64,000 bases of DNA from Pelobates cultripes (Eukaryota > Chordata > Amphibia > Anura > Pelobatidae). Under the pieces are notes generated by a model that worked only from the letters and a program-made list of their open reading frames with translations, ran no database searches and was not told where the DNA came from. Below are positions 9,967-22,235 of this stretch, piece after piece (position 1 is the stretch's first letter; each line of letters opens with the position of its first letter). The translations under genes and the position numbers were made by a program. The stretch is from NCBI GenBank assembly GCA_933207985.1, contig OW240915.1:277593408-277657407 (forward strand), in the 5' to 3' direction.

Positions 9967-10519
9967 CTTGAGGAAGGTGTCTGTAGGTTCTGACCAACTT
10001 TACATTTCTTGCATAACCTTCCAGAAAACATTAATACGTGAATCTAGTCCCTGGAAAATATCTATCTCCTGTTATCTTAAATCAAAATGCATCTGCAATG
10101 ACTCATTGTTTAATTGTGTTTTTCTGGTAAAGTGGTAATTTTGTACCGTACCCATAAATAAAGCAACAGTAATCTAATCCTTACCCTTCCTGGCAAAATA
10201 CTCTGTAAACAGGCAAATGAAATAATATTTAATGCAGTGTAAGTTTGGAAAAAGTTATCCAAACATCTGCACATAATTAAAGATGGAAAAGTGTTCTCTA
10301 TTGTTTGAAACGTGATTGATACAGAAAATGAATTTCTCTCTGTGTTTCATAACCTTTTGTAAGGAACTTTATATTTCTCTTTTTTAATGATTGCGCTTCC
10401 TTAGTACAATTAATGGGACTATAAACACAGAAGGTAGTTTGCCTGATATGATATATTGCTAGTTTAATTTGATACAACTAATTTTAAACCAATGAAGTCA
10501 TAAAATCTGAACTAGTAGA
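9967..10519. other. No gene seen
   Basis: AT-rich DNA with no recognisable element. The stretch near 10190 has a Rex1-like CCTGGCAAAATA phrase, too weak to call. Confidence 0.4.
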
Positions 10520-11100
10520 TAACAGAAGGATCAGGCACAGAGGTGTCTGAATTTCAATTTTTATTATGAATAAATTGATGTTTCAGCTCAAAGCAGAGCC
10601 TTTCTCAAGCCTCAAACAGGTACATGTGGATGTAAATCTAAAGGATGTAACATCATAGTGTAAACCCAATTCTACAATTAATGAATATAAAAATAAACAC
10701 AATCGGAAGTTCAGTTGCATTACAATATATCCTAATACAGGACTAATATTGCATTATATATAAATATAATACAAATATAATTATATAATATCATACAAAT
10801 TATATTTAAGTTCCAAATGTCCTAATTGTGGATTAAATGTTCTATATATAAATATATGAATTATATATACCACAAATATATTATCCCTAGAGGTGTGTTG
10901 ATAAATGCAAGTCTTGCTTTTCAGTAACATTCCAGAATAATTGACCAATCTTGACCACAAAATGTCTTGTTATGACCATATTTATGACATGTAAACCAAC
11001 ATGTGTGCCTGTTTATTAAAGTTGTAAAATGCACTTCTTGATGCCGAAACATTTCTTTATTCACAATAAAATTTGATTGTTCTGAATTCTACTAATTACT
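10520..11100. other. Possible PLE-derived relic with hammerhead-like scrap
   Basis: On the minus strand 10612-10581 reads CTTGAGAAAG, then stem GCTC, a 6-nt loop, GAGC, then TGAAAC, resembling the CTGAGGA, stem II, GAAA order in the PLE repeats, but with the core eroded. Plus-strand sequence near 11035-11055 has a similar GATGCCGAAAC phrase. Between them lies very AT-rich DNA. Evidence is short-motif resemblance only. Confidence 0.3.
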
Positions 11101-12184
11101 GTGGGATTTTGTCAGATAGTTGGCTCCAAACTGAATGTTTAAGGGCTTTTTCCACTAGGTTCTAACTCGCCAAGCATAGAAACCCCTGGCTGGATGTGGC
11201 TCATGTTTCTTAATGGATTCTTTAGCGGCTGTTGAAGTGGTTGAAAGTGATTATGCTGATTATTCAACTTTGACTGAGTTTGCACATCTGAATTTGAACA
11301 CTACTCACTGGTCTTGGTGATTAGCCCAACTACTATTCCAGATGTAATGCTACTTGAGTCATGAGAAAGGACTGTGGACAAGGAAACATATCTTGCACCA
11401 GTCCCTTCGTGATACTCTTTGCTTGCTTCAATGGATTGTGTTTGGACTATGAGGGGTTGGGTCCATATATACGTGTATGGAACACTAAGAGAGAATAGGC
11501 ATGAGGAATGCAACTTCCCTGCCATGTTGTATGTCTGATATTTTTCATCTTTTACTTATTTATTTGTTTAAAATAATATGTTGTGTGTAACTCAGCAGTT
11601 AGTAACAATTAACACTGTTTCTACATGGGATTAAACTAACAGAAATGTATGATTATTTTTAAGATGTTTTTGACATTTGCATGGATAAAATTTATTGATA
11701 AGGGGAAATTTGGGTAAAGAAACTTGCAACATATTCCAATATTCCACACTTAAAGTGAGCGTTTCACTTAGCCCTTTAAATACAGTGGCTGAGCGATCCT
11801 GCTCAGCTGCTGTATTTCTAACACTGCCCCCAAGATCCTGAATTAGAAAAACTGTGGTTACAGTTAGTGGCTGACTGACTCAAAGCGTGCACGGCTCATA
11901 GTCCTTTAAATTATTTAAATGCTGCAGTAGCGTGGGTGCACTGTTGCAGTAATCATTTTTAAAAAGCACCTCCTAAGTCTGTCACATCCCCCCAAGTCAG
12001 GGTCTGAAAATATTCTGAGGAGGTCTCCCCACTTGCCCCCTGCAGCAGAATCAGTGCTGGGCTGTGTCAGCTTCTCAGAATCGATCTCTGTGTGCTGCAG
12101 TTGCAGTCTGAGAGTGAACATTCCCTCTCATGCTGCAATCACACAGCACAGCACTGATTCAGCAGAAGGAAGCTCTTGTGAGGT
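11101..12184. other. No gene seen
   Basis: The part at 11740-12184 is richer in G+C than its surroundings and may be an old repeat, but no termini or domain could be recognised. Reading frames here are short and low complexity. Confidence 0.4.
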
Positions 12185-12545
12185 GGAATTAGGGGGTGTG
12201 ATTACGGGGTGGGACTAGGACTTGGGTAAAATTGTGGGATTAAAATTGGGATTATAGGTAGGATTGTGAGTATCATTGTGGATGGGATTAGGAGCTGGGT
12301 TATGCATAGGATTAGGGTATTATTATGGGATTAAAGGTTGGATTATGGTAAAAAAAGTGGCTGGAATATGGGTTAGTATAGGGTTGAATTATGGGTAGGA
12401 TTATAGAATGGATTATGCTGTGGATTATGGGTTGAAGTATCGGTTGGATGGAAAGTTGCATTAAGGGTCGCATTAAGAGTTGAATTAGTGGTTTGAATAA
12501 GGGTTAGATTAAGGTACAGATTAGGGACAAGATTAGGGGAAACCA
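12185..12545 (+). repeat. Degenerate GGATTA-type minisatellite
   Basis: About 360 bp made of variable short units around GGATTAGGG, GGATTATGGGTTG and GGATTAAGG, spaced roughly 12-20 bp. On the minus strand it translates as a spurious Asn/Thr/Pro-rich frame. It resembles decayed telomere-like or minisatellite DNA; units are too irregular to define one consensus by eye. Confidence 0.75.
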
Positions 12546-14985
12546 TGTGAGGTATCATTGTACTTGAGAACACTAGCAGAATACACATATGGGGTGTTTG
12601 CAGTAGTGGGACATGTGTGGTCTGTGAATTTTCCCAAAATAAACATGTGTGGAAACAAACCAAAAAAAAAAAAACATTAACTGACAACCTAGGTTTGTGA
12701 TCAAATGGTTACTTGAACAGTGTCAAAATGCTGTTTATTACATAGCGTGATGGATGTATTTTCTACAAATATATACTTTTGTGCACCGGTTTTGGATTCT
12801 GTGACTACAATTCAAGTTGTAATCTCTGTAAAAAGTTTTAACTTTAAAACCGTTATTAACAACTTGAAAATTCATTGAAATCCTAGACATTCTAACAATC
12901 AGGGATAATTAGTGAATCTAGTTTGCGTTAATGTTCTTTATTTGCACTTAGTGTATAGAAATGATTAAACGTAAAACTATTGTTTTTTTTTTTAAATTTA
13001 ATATTTATTTATTGATTAAATATGTTATTCCTGTTTAATATTTTGTTATGTATTCACATATCAAAAGAAAGCACTATTTATACTTTAAAAACATTATATA
13101 TAATATGTATAATATTGTGGTAGAATAAACACATGGCAAAAATTTTAAATTGACCTCGGTCACAAACATTACGCATCACAACAAATTCTGGATCTTTAAA
13201 GGGCTGATGAGACAGTCATTGAGCCATCGTAATTTATAGGTGTCCTGAGAACGCTTGTTTGCTTTTAATGAGAAAGTCAACTAATCAGGCATTCCCAAGT
13301 TTCTAGATTCTCCTGTAAGCTCCTGTGCATTTGATTTTGTGAGCCAACGCATTGTGCGTCGAGTAGGGCAGGACAGAGAAACACCATCTTTTTTCTTCTC
13401 AACAGGGGCTTCTAGTGACTTGTCACGTTACCTGTTATCAAACGTTTTGCAATTTCACTTACTTTTGATATAAGGGAAATGCACAATTTATAATGAAGGT
13501 TTTTATACAGATATTAGGCTTCCACATCTCCTATGTTTGTTGCTTCAATTTCGAAACTGAAGTCGCCATTCTAGCTGGGATATTAAATTGGAGATGTGTA
13601 TACTTGCAATAAGTCACTGACAGCCGTATTAAGGAAATATAATTAATTCTCATCTTTTCACACAACTCTTTTATGTCAGTGTACAAGGCATTTCCTACAC
13701 ATTTGGAATTTTCTAAGCACCGCATATTTTTATTGTGATTTATAAGTAGGAGTAAATGGATGGTAAATAGCTTCTTTTGCCCTATAGACAAATTCAATGC
13801 AGTTTTAATATTCAGGTACAAAGACTTATATATATATTATTTCCTCCCAGAATTTCAGTTAAAAGCTAATATATTCTGAAAATAACTGCTTGTAAATATG
13901 GTAGCTGTTTCATAAAGTTGTGCTGTCATTTTCTTTCGGTAAATTTACTGGAATACTTTGAATTTAATATCGGGGACTTAATTTGTAATGGAAAATGATG
14001 TTTGATGGTGTTTAAATGCAAAGTAAGTCACTTTATAAAGCATAGGGTTCTTTTAAGGTTTTTTTAACTTTTTGACATGTGTCACAATTTGGAATTCTGC
14101 TCTCATGGGATAAATGCCAGATTACATGGTGTAGTATTTTTATCCTCTGTACTTTCACTATAGAAGCACACAACATCAAAGCAGAGGCAGATCACTCACA
14201 TCAGCAGAAAATGGAATAGGTTTATAATATGCTTGCTTTGATCTCTCCTTCTATTAATTATCTTGGCTGCATGCATGCATTGAGAGTAAAATTGGAATTA
14301 ATAAAATCACCAGACATAAGGAAATGTAAAAGAGATACTAAACTTTTTCTGTTTTTAACAAGATAAACTGCAATTGAGACCACATCCGTGGGGTTTGTTC
14401 ATTTCGGACATCAGAAAGGTTATTCCTTTGAAAATCTATTGTCGCTCTAAAAAGTGTCTCTGTTATTAAAGCTTTCATTATTTAGACTATAGGTTCGCTT
14501 AAACTAACAAGTTATAATTCATCAGTCTTCGTATAGATTTTAGAAAAATAATGCCCTAGGTAAAAATCATTACATTGATATGAAAAATCAACACTGCACA
14601 AATGTTATCATTAAAAAACTATTCTAATATTGCCTTAGGACAGATATTGCGTTTGATATGGAAAGTAAATCAGGTTATTCACATACATGAAGGGTTTATA
14701 CATAGTCTAACGCAGAAACATACTATTATTCAATTGGTCAGTCATATGTCTTGTTGACCTCTTTTTATTTCTTGCCCTGGTATAATCTAGGCATGATTAG
14801 CCATAACAAAAGCAAAATAAATAGACCAAAAATAGATATTTTTCATTCTAGAATGTACTATCTAGATAATAGGATGACAAAGGAAAGTGATAAGACCTCT
14901 AAAGGAAAGTGGTAAGGCAAACACTTTATCGAGTACTTGGTTTAATGTTACTAAAAAGAGTATGTGTATAGAACCTAAATTCAGG
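12546..14985. other. No gene seen
   Basis: AT-rich DNA with homopolymer runs. 12546-12830 has moderately complex sequence that could be an interspersed repeat. 13190-13400 is likewise more complex than its surroundings. No coding frame or termini recognised. Confidence 0.4.
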
Positions 14986-15740
14986 GCCAGTGGCGTACAC
15001 ACAATCCATGGGGCCCCAGTGCGAAACTGACCCGTGGGACCCCACCTCCCCCCCCCGACAGACACACACACATACATACATAGAGACACACACATAGATA
15101 CATACAGATACATACAGACACACACAGACACATACATACAAACAGACAGGCACACAAATATACATACAGACAGACACACACACAGACACATACATACAGA
15201 CTGACACACACACAGACACAGGCAGACACAGACACATACATACAAACAGACAGGCACACATACAAATACATACAGACAGACAGACACACACACATACAGG
15301 CACACAGACAGACACACACATACAAAGACACATACATACATACATACAAACAGACAGGCACACATACACACAGGCAGACACATTCAGACAGACAGACACA
15401 CACTCATACAGACAGGCATACATACATACATACAGACACACATACACAAGACACACATACACACAAAGGCACATACATACATACATACAAACAGACATAC
15501 AGGAAGACACACACAGACATACACACACAGACAGACACATGGACAGACAGACACATGGACAGACAGACACACATACATACATACATACATACATACACAG
15601 GCAGGCACACACACAGACAGACACACAGACACACACATACAGACACACACACACACACAAGACACTCATACATACAAAGACATACATACAAACAGGCACA
15701 CATATATACAGGCAGACACATATACATACCTCTTATTCCG
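14986..15740. repeat. CA-rich microsatellite array beside a hAT-like repeat end
   Basis: 14986-15055 contains CAGTGGCGTACAC and GGGGCCCC, similar to the start of a common hAT-derived repeat. From ~15056 to 15735 the plus strand is an uninterrupted mixture of ACAC, ACAG and ACAT words (CAGACA, CATACA). Every frame on the minus strand is open for long stretches, giving Cys/Val/Met-rich nonsense proteins. No gene here. Confidence 0.9.
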
Positions 15741-16595
15741 GTCAAACGAGGAAAGTTAAACTTGTCTTATTGAATTTACTTTTATATCTGCTCCAGGCAT
15801 TCTAGAGAGGTTCAGAATATGTTGGAATTTCATTAATAAAATTAATAATAATAACAGACATGTTAATAAGTAGTAGTGTAGGAGAAGCAACTTTAGTCAT
15901 CATCATATACCTAGTGTGATTCACAAACTTCAACATAAGGTGGAGCGGGAATACTTTGATATCGTTGAAAATAATAAACATTTGGTCATAGCTGACTGCA
16001 TGCTCTCTGGTTAACTGGCACATGTTGCAAAAAAAAAAGATGAATTCATGATATTCTAATGTTGTAGCCAATCTGCTCTAAAGTTTCATACATTGTGCAT
16101 TTAAAGACAACCTTCTACATTTACACCATTTTTGTAAAAGGAATTGGATGTGTGTGACATATTCTTCATCTTGAATAAATAGGACCATCCTCCTCTGGTC
16201 ACTCTACTGAACAAGGTGTTCATGCCCACACAACTGTCTTCTACTGCATTTTTTGGAGTGTAGCTATTGTCCGAGATGCAGGAAACAAAACATCCAGCTG
16301 ATAATCATACCACACTTATACCACATTCACTCTAGCAACAATATATAATTGTATTGCCAAGCTAAATGATGTAGTTTACACACCATTATGTTACTACAGT
16401 TAAACTTCATAGCTAGAGAGCCAGTATCTATTCCTATTCGGGACTCACGTTAAGTCATTAGAATTTGGCTTATTTTATGTATTTAAAATCAATTAACCAA
16501 GCATACAAATCCCTGAATAATTTCCTTGTTTGGTTTTTATGTTGGCAAGAGATATCTAGCTGGGGACAATAATCTGTATAAATATAACAATACAG
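15741..16595. other. No gene seen
   Basis: Unique-looking AT-rich DNA with short frames only. Confidence 0.45.
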
Positions 16596-17200
16596 CCAGA
16601 GGCGGCTCTAGACTTTGCCAGCCTTAGGCAAAACATGAAGATGAGGTCCCCATCTACACTCATAATAAAAAAAAAACAATGCAATTTATAATGCAATTAA
16701 TTGGCCAGAGTCCATGGTGTCTAGTGGTGGGGACACCTTTTTGTTTCCCCTCTGCATGTGGCAGTTTATAGCCAGCGGGTGCGGGCATATCACTCCAGAC
16801 CTGCTGGCTCGGTCCATCCTGTAGGGCTGTCATCATAACACTTATTGACACTTACACAGTCGCTGAGCCCCCACCAACGCACACATACTCACATATATGC
16901 TTTCAGATACATAGATATAAATACATACTCACACACATATACATTCCAGACACACTCATGTTGATACATACACATACCCAGATACAAACTGCCAGGCAGA
17001 CATACACTCACACAGTGATTTTCAATGCCAGACATATTTACAAACATACATATATGCCTCCAAGCCATGCAAAGGCAAACATAAACACACCCACTGCCAG
17101 GCACATAAACACTAGCAGACTCACACATACACACACTAACAGACACAAGCACAGACAGAGATATAAATGCAAATATAGAAATGTAAGATGTTTTAGTCAC
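16596..17200. repeat. Interspersed repeat with CA-rich tail
   Basis: Starts near CAGAGGCGGCTCTAGAC, a hAT-like terminal phrase, and runs into a CACACA/CATACA-rich stretch at 16875-17165, much like the arrangement at 14986-15740. No matching right terminus was found. Minus-strand frames in the CA part are artefacts. Confidence 0.5.
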
Positions 17201-17608
17201 CCTTCTCCTTGTCTACTTTTTTTCCAAGAGGGTGGCTTCCCTGTGGTCCATTAGGGATCTGGCACTGACTGGGGGCTGTAGTCATGGGGCATTGATAGGT
17301 TGCATCTGTCTCTTCTCACATGACCTTCTATAATCACTGGGAGGAATAGATTAGACACATGGAGAGGCTGTAGGCTGTACCTTGCAAGGGGTTTGTACAA
17401 TCACTGGGTTCTGCAATGTGGTCAGGTGTCTAACTTGACCATGTAGTATTACAAGGTCTCTTGTATACCCTAAATCATAGCCAGTCCTCTTAACATATTA
17501 TAGGTTGTACCCTCTGGTGGTGGATCTCTGCTGCCTGGCCCATGCTACAGGCTCTGTTCTCCAGTTAAGTAAGCTAGGTGGCCATGAGGCCACTGTGAGT
17601 GTGAGGCC
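17201..17608. other. No gene seen
   Basis: Moderate-complexity DNA with no recognised element ends. Confidence 0.4.
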
Positions 17609-18074
17609 TTAAAGGACCACTCTAGGCACCCAGACCACTTCAGCTTAATGAAGTGGTCTGGGTGCCTGGTCCAGCTAGGGTTAACCCATTTTTTCATATA
17701 CATAGCAGTTTCAGAGAAACTGCTATGTTTATGAATGGGTTAAGCCTTCCCCTATTTCCTCTAGTGGCTGTCTCATTGATTTTCACAGTGAGAGCATGCA
17801 AGCGTCCATAGGAAAGCATTATGAATGCTTTCCTATGTGACCAGCTGAATGCGCGTGCAGCTCTTGCCGAGCGTGCGCATTCAGCCGACGGGGAGGAGAA
17901 GAGGAGGATCGGAGGAGGAGAGCTCTCCGCCCAGCGCTGGAAAAAGGTAAGTTTTAACCGCGTTCCCCTTTCCAGAGCCTAGCGGGAGGGGGACCCTGAG
18001 GGTGGGGGCACCCTCAGGGCACTATAGTGCCAGGAAAACAAGTATGTTTTCCTGGCACTATAGTGGTCCTTTAA
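17609..18074. mobile_element. TTAA-flanked MITE with ~20-bp terminal inverted repeats
   Basis: TTAA at 17609-17612 and 18071-18074. The left end reads TTAAAGGACCACTCTAGGC and the right end, reversed, TTAAAGGACCACTATAGTGC. Just inside the left end is a hairpin (AGACCACTTCAGC with GTGGTCTGGGTGCC), and near the right end another (GCACTATAGTGCCAGG with CCTGGCACTATAG). A GC-rich core around 17850-18010. No coding capacity. Confidence 0.85.
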
Positions 18075-20702
18075 GGGTCCACCTATATTGCCAAATTAGA
18101 GAGTCACCTGTGCAAACACCCCACTAAAATAGGGTTGAAAGACACTTGAAGTATATATGAAGTTTTCAGAATACTTGGAAAATGTGTTTTATTAAAATGA
18201 AATGCACAATGCTTAAAAACCAAACCCATCCTTTAAATTAAACAAACTTTATTTAAATTCTTGATCACAAAAATTATCTTAATATATTCAATTATAAAAA
18301 AGTCAACAGGGATTGTAAAATACACAAAAATATACAGACGTATAAATTTGTACATAATTAGACATTTGCAATGCTATTAACATCCTAATATATTTCACAG
18401 TTCCATAGACTTGTGAAGTCAATTGATATTCACAAAGCACCTTGTAAATATCACTTACAATCTTCAGTCATTATATCCCATCATAACACCTCATTTAATC
18501 ATTTTTGAGTGTCTTCAAGGGAAAAAAACACAGCTGTGAATAAAATGGCTTCTGTTCAGAGTAACTAAATGCAGTGACATCTTTAATAAAATGGAAATAA
18601 GGCGGCTTAGAAAAACTCTCTATTTGCCTTGTGATTGTTAAAGTTAAGTATTGTCTTTTTAATTTCCACTTTTGACATAAGAATACAATGTATGACAGAT
18701 GACACTATAGTTTTAATATTGCTTCACGTTCGTAAAACATTGTTAATATGATTTCCACTTTCCCCTTGTTCTCAATTAAATTAAATGTTCCAATACAATT
18801 AATGTGTTCTTACACTTTAGTTTTTCATTAAAGGGTTCTCTTTCCTCTGTTTAACCGTATTTCATATCCTTTCTAAGAAGCTCCAACTGCTACTCAGAAT
18901 GGTTTCATAATGCCTGGAAGCTATAAATATAATTGTGAACCAATATCATTTTAATTGTTTCACTTATAACTTGTTTTAAATGATTCAACAGTCATCAAGA
19001 CCGATAAGTGCTCTTGTACCCTGCAGGCTTTGGAAGCATAATGGCAAGAGGCAATGTAACAGAATATCAAAATAATGAAACCATATGCACAAGATAATGA
19101 CAAAGCATTTGTATAGCTGTAGAGATAAATGAAAACACTAGATCTTCTTTTATGTTCAACATAAACATCTATTTCCATCCACAGCACAATATCAATCATT
19201 AAACATCCTATATCAATTGAGTACAAAAATAAAAAAAAATCTTCCATTCACCGCATACCCATAATAATTGTTCAATTTTAATTCTTCGCTATGTAGATTG
19301 TAAATAATGAAACTAACAAGCTTTACAAATGTTCTTGCTAATTAACTCTTTTTTTTTTTTTAACTAGCCCATTGAAGGAATACTTATAAATTAGAAAGAA
19401 TTAAAATAGATAATTATAACAACCAGCATTGGAATTCTTTTTCTGTCTGATAAGCAAATTGAACCAATACCTCTTTGTGCTTTTTAAATTTAATAAGCAA
19501 ACAGGCTTTTTTATGTTTACAGTTTACTGGCATTCATGGGTCTGGCTGAAGAAATATGCTATCGGAGGGTTTGCTAATGGCATAACATAATCACATTAAT
19601 TAAAATATAACTGCCATTAAAGGATTTGTAGTATGAAATTAGAGCATGTTGTGAACTAAGAGTATCAGACTTAGAGTGCATATTACAGTCATTACTCTGT
19701 GCTCTCCACACAGCAGTCAACAACCTCACATGTCATAAATGTAATATATGAGTGCTGTTTTTCTTGAAATCTATGGTTTTCAGTTTCTTATTAAAATGTA
19801 AACATTTGCACTCACTATTTGCAAGGGTTCAAAATAAAGTCAGCATAAACCAAAATGCACTATAAGGTATTAATAAATCCTTCAAAATTGATTTTTATTA
19901 CAGTTTGTATATAATTTCAACTAGTGCTATTCTTTCTTTCATTTTCGAGCTAATATTGTGTTTGCAACATAAAGTCTATTATTTTATTCATATTCATTCA
20001 CACTTGTCTTATTTAATGTTGTTTAATATTTATTGGTCTATTTGTTCATACATTGGTTGATTTGCTTTTACTATTACATTTGCGAGTGGTAAATATTAAA
20101 ACATCCCATTTTAAATAGAAATTTAACACAAATAAAACCAAACTAAAATGCCATTAAATAATTTTACTGCTTAATTACATAAAACTAAACTAGCTCATTT
20201 CATAAATTTTTTTTTATCGTCTTCACCATTACAATATAATAGTAGTCTATTTCATACAGAGCCATTTACTTATTTAACATAAATAGCATTTCACAAATTA
20301 ATTATATATTAACAGCCAATAAAATGTATCTTAAGACATTACAAGTGCATCTTTTCATCATGATATTTTCATTTTGGCGTAACGAAATAGCTACTTGTGT
20401 ACATTTATGGGTTTTAATAAAATGATTGCGCTATGACTACATTTTTAATATTGCATTTTTGTATTAGGTTACCCATTTAATCAGACACAAACAGCTTGTG
20501 ATTTAACTTAATAACATAACATCAAATACTTCTGCATATAGCATATAGATGGAATTGTTGACAGCTTTAAGTCCCTCAAAGATTTATATCTTTGCACCAG
20601 TTCAATCTCTATTGTAGAAATAAAATCAGTGACCAAACACTTCCATGAACATTTTCCTAGCAAAGGCCCCACCAAAATACACTCAACAGAGCATATGTGA
20701 CT
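18075..20702. other. Long AT-rich stretch, no gene or element seen
   Basis: 2.6 kb of low-GC DNA without microsatellites or recognisable transposon ends. One 95-codon minus-strand frame (18960-19247) has no domain and no neighbours to support it. Could be old unique intergenic or intronic DNA. Confidence 0.45.
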
Positions 20703-21235
20703 TTAAAGGTAAAATATAGCAAGCAAAACAACTTTAGCTTAATTAATCAGTTTTGGTGTACAGATCATGCCCCTTCTGTCTCTTCTCAATTCTCTGCCAC
20801 TTAGGAGTTAAATCACTTTAGTTCTGTTTATGCAGCCATACCAACGCCTTCCCTGTCTGTTACTCACACAGTCTGCTTGAAAAAAATGGTTTCATCTCAA
20901 TCAGATGTCAACTTACTTTAGTATTTTTTACTTCCTGCTCTGTAAATTGAGTTTGAATAACATAAAGGAGGCAGCTGTAGTGTCTAGAAGGCTATTAACA
21001 GAGCAGGATATAAAAAAATTCTAAATTAAACAGGCTGTGCTATACAGGAAGTGTAAAGATTAGATTTCCCTTTACAGGAAGTGTTTAGGAAAGCTGTGCA
21101 AGACACATGCAGGGATGTGTATCTAGGGCTTTAAAAACCAAGTGGTTTAGCTCCAAAATAGGAGAAAATTGAGCAAGTTACAGCATGAGTTATACATCAC
21201 AACTGCTTCATGTAGAACAGAGTTTATTACTTTAA
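20703..21235. mobile_element. Diverged TTAA MITE
   Basis: A decayed relative of the MITE at 47304-47857: it shares CAACTTTAGCTTAAT, TCAGTTTTGGTGTA, GCCACTTAGGAGTTAAAT and ACAGGAAGTGT in the same order. TTAA lies at 20703 and 21232. Termini are eroded. Confidence 0.7.
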
Positions 21236-21779
21236 ACCAAGTTCATTCTATCTACCTGCCTCTCTCTCTCTCCCAATGGTTTGATGACACCTTATTCAGC
21301 ATTAAATTCCAATGCATATGTTCCTTTTGCTGATTCTATGAATAGAAGGGAAAGAAGTTGAATTAATCTCTGCAGTGAACAAATGGAAAAAGGCAACATT
21401 TGTATGTACGTTTTAAAGAAAGGATATTTTTTATATGTCTTTGCTTGTTAGTTTCGTTTTAATTTAAAAATATTGGGCTGCTGTTTTTGAAGCAGCTGCC
21501 CACATTTCCTTCTTCCTTATCGCCTCCCCATGGGTCCATAAAATATTACAAAAAAGCCTCTCCCATCATCTCCCAGTACTGTGGAACTATGTGCATACAA
21601 CAGGAGCCAAACCCCGGCATCCGAAAACCACTCACAGCCCAACCAGCTGATCTTACAAGAGCTCACAGGGAAAAGGCAAACGTATATATGAGGCAATATA
21701 CTGCTGTCCTTAGAGTCAACTGCCTGCCTGAGCTAGGTGCTAATAGGTTTCAAATGCCTAGGATGTTGTGTTTGTAGCG
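21236..21779. other. No gene seen
   Basis: A 96-codon plus-strand frame (21487-21777) opens here but shows no recognisable domain and no supporting context. Confidence 0.4.
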
Positions 21780-22235
21780 ATCATGTGTTTTGTGTGTCAG
21801 TTAGTAGGCTTGTCTGTATAGTGAGCTTGGTGTGTGTGTAAATGAGTTTGTCAGCAGTGAGATTTTGTGTGTCTCAGTAAATTTGTCTGTAGTGATCATA
21901 TGTGTGTGTCTGTGTCAGTAAAGTAGCTTGAACTTATTGTGTGTGCAAATGAGTTTGTTAGTAGTGAGTTTGAGTATGTTTGTGCGTGGGCCAGTGAGTT
22001 TGTCTGAGCGCTGTAGCAAGCCTGTGTGTGTGAAAGAGCTTGTCTGTAGCAAGCTTGTGTGTATGTAAGTATGCTTGTCTGTGTGTATGTGTGTCCGTGA
22101 GTTTGTTTGTGTTTGTCAGTGAGCTTATCTTTGCCTATCAGTGAGCTTGTGTGTTTATGTTGGTGAGATTGTCACTGAGCTTCTGGATGTGCAATTGAGA
22201 TGGTCAGTGAACTAGTATGTGTGTCAATAAGCTTG
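21780..22235 (+). repeat. Degenerate GT-rich minisatellite
   Basis: About 450 bp of loosely repeated phrases, GTGTGTGTCAGT, GAGTTTGTCAG and GAGCTTGTCTG, with a period near 40-45 bp that drifts. No coding signal. Confidence 0.7.

Noticed and set aside
9967..9995. Possible hammerhead core CTTGAGGAAGG near 9967
   Set aside because: No GAAA at a sensible distance and no stem II; chance resemblance.
12373..12687. 104-codon frame rich in Asn, Thr and Pro
   Set aside because: Translation of the degenerate GGATTA minisatellite.
14862..15805. Several long Cys/Val/Met-rich or Thr/His-rich reading frames on both strands
   Set aside because: They are translations of the CA-rich microsatellite; all frames are open because the repeat lacks stop codons.
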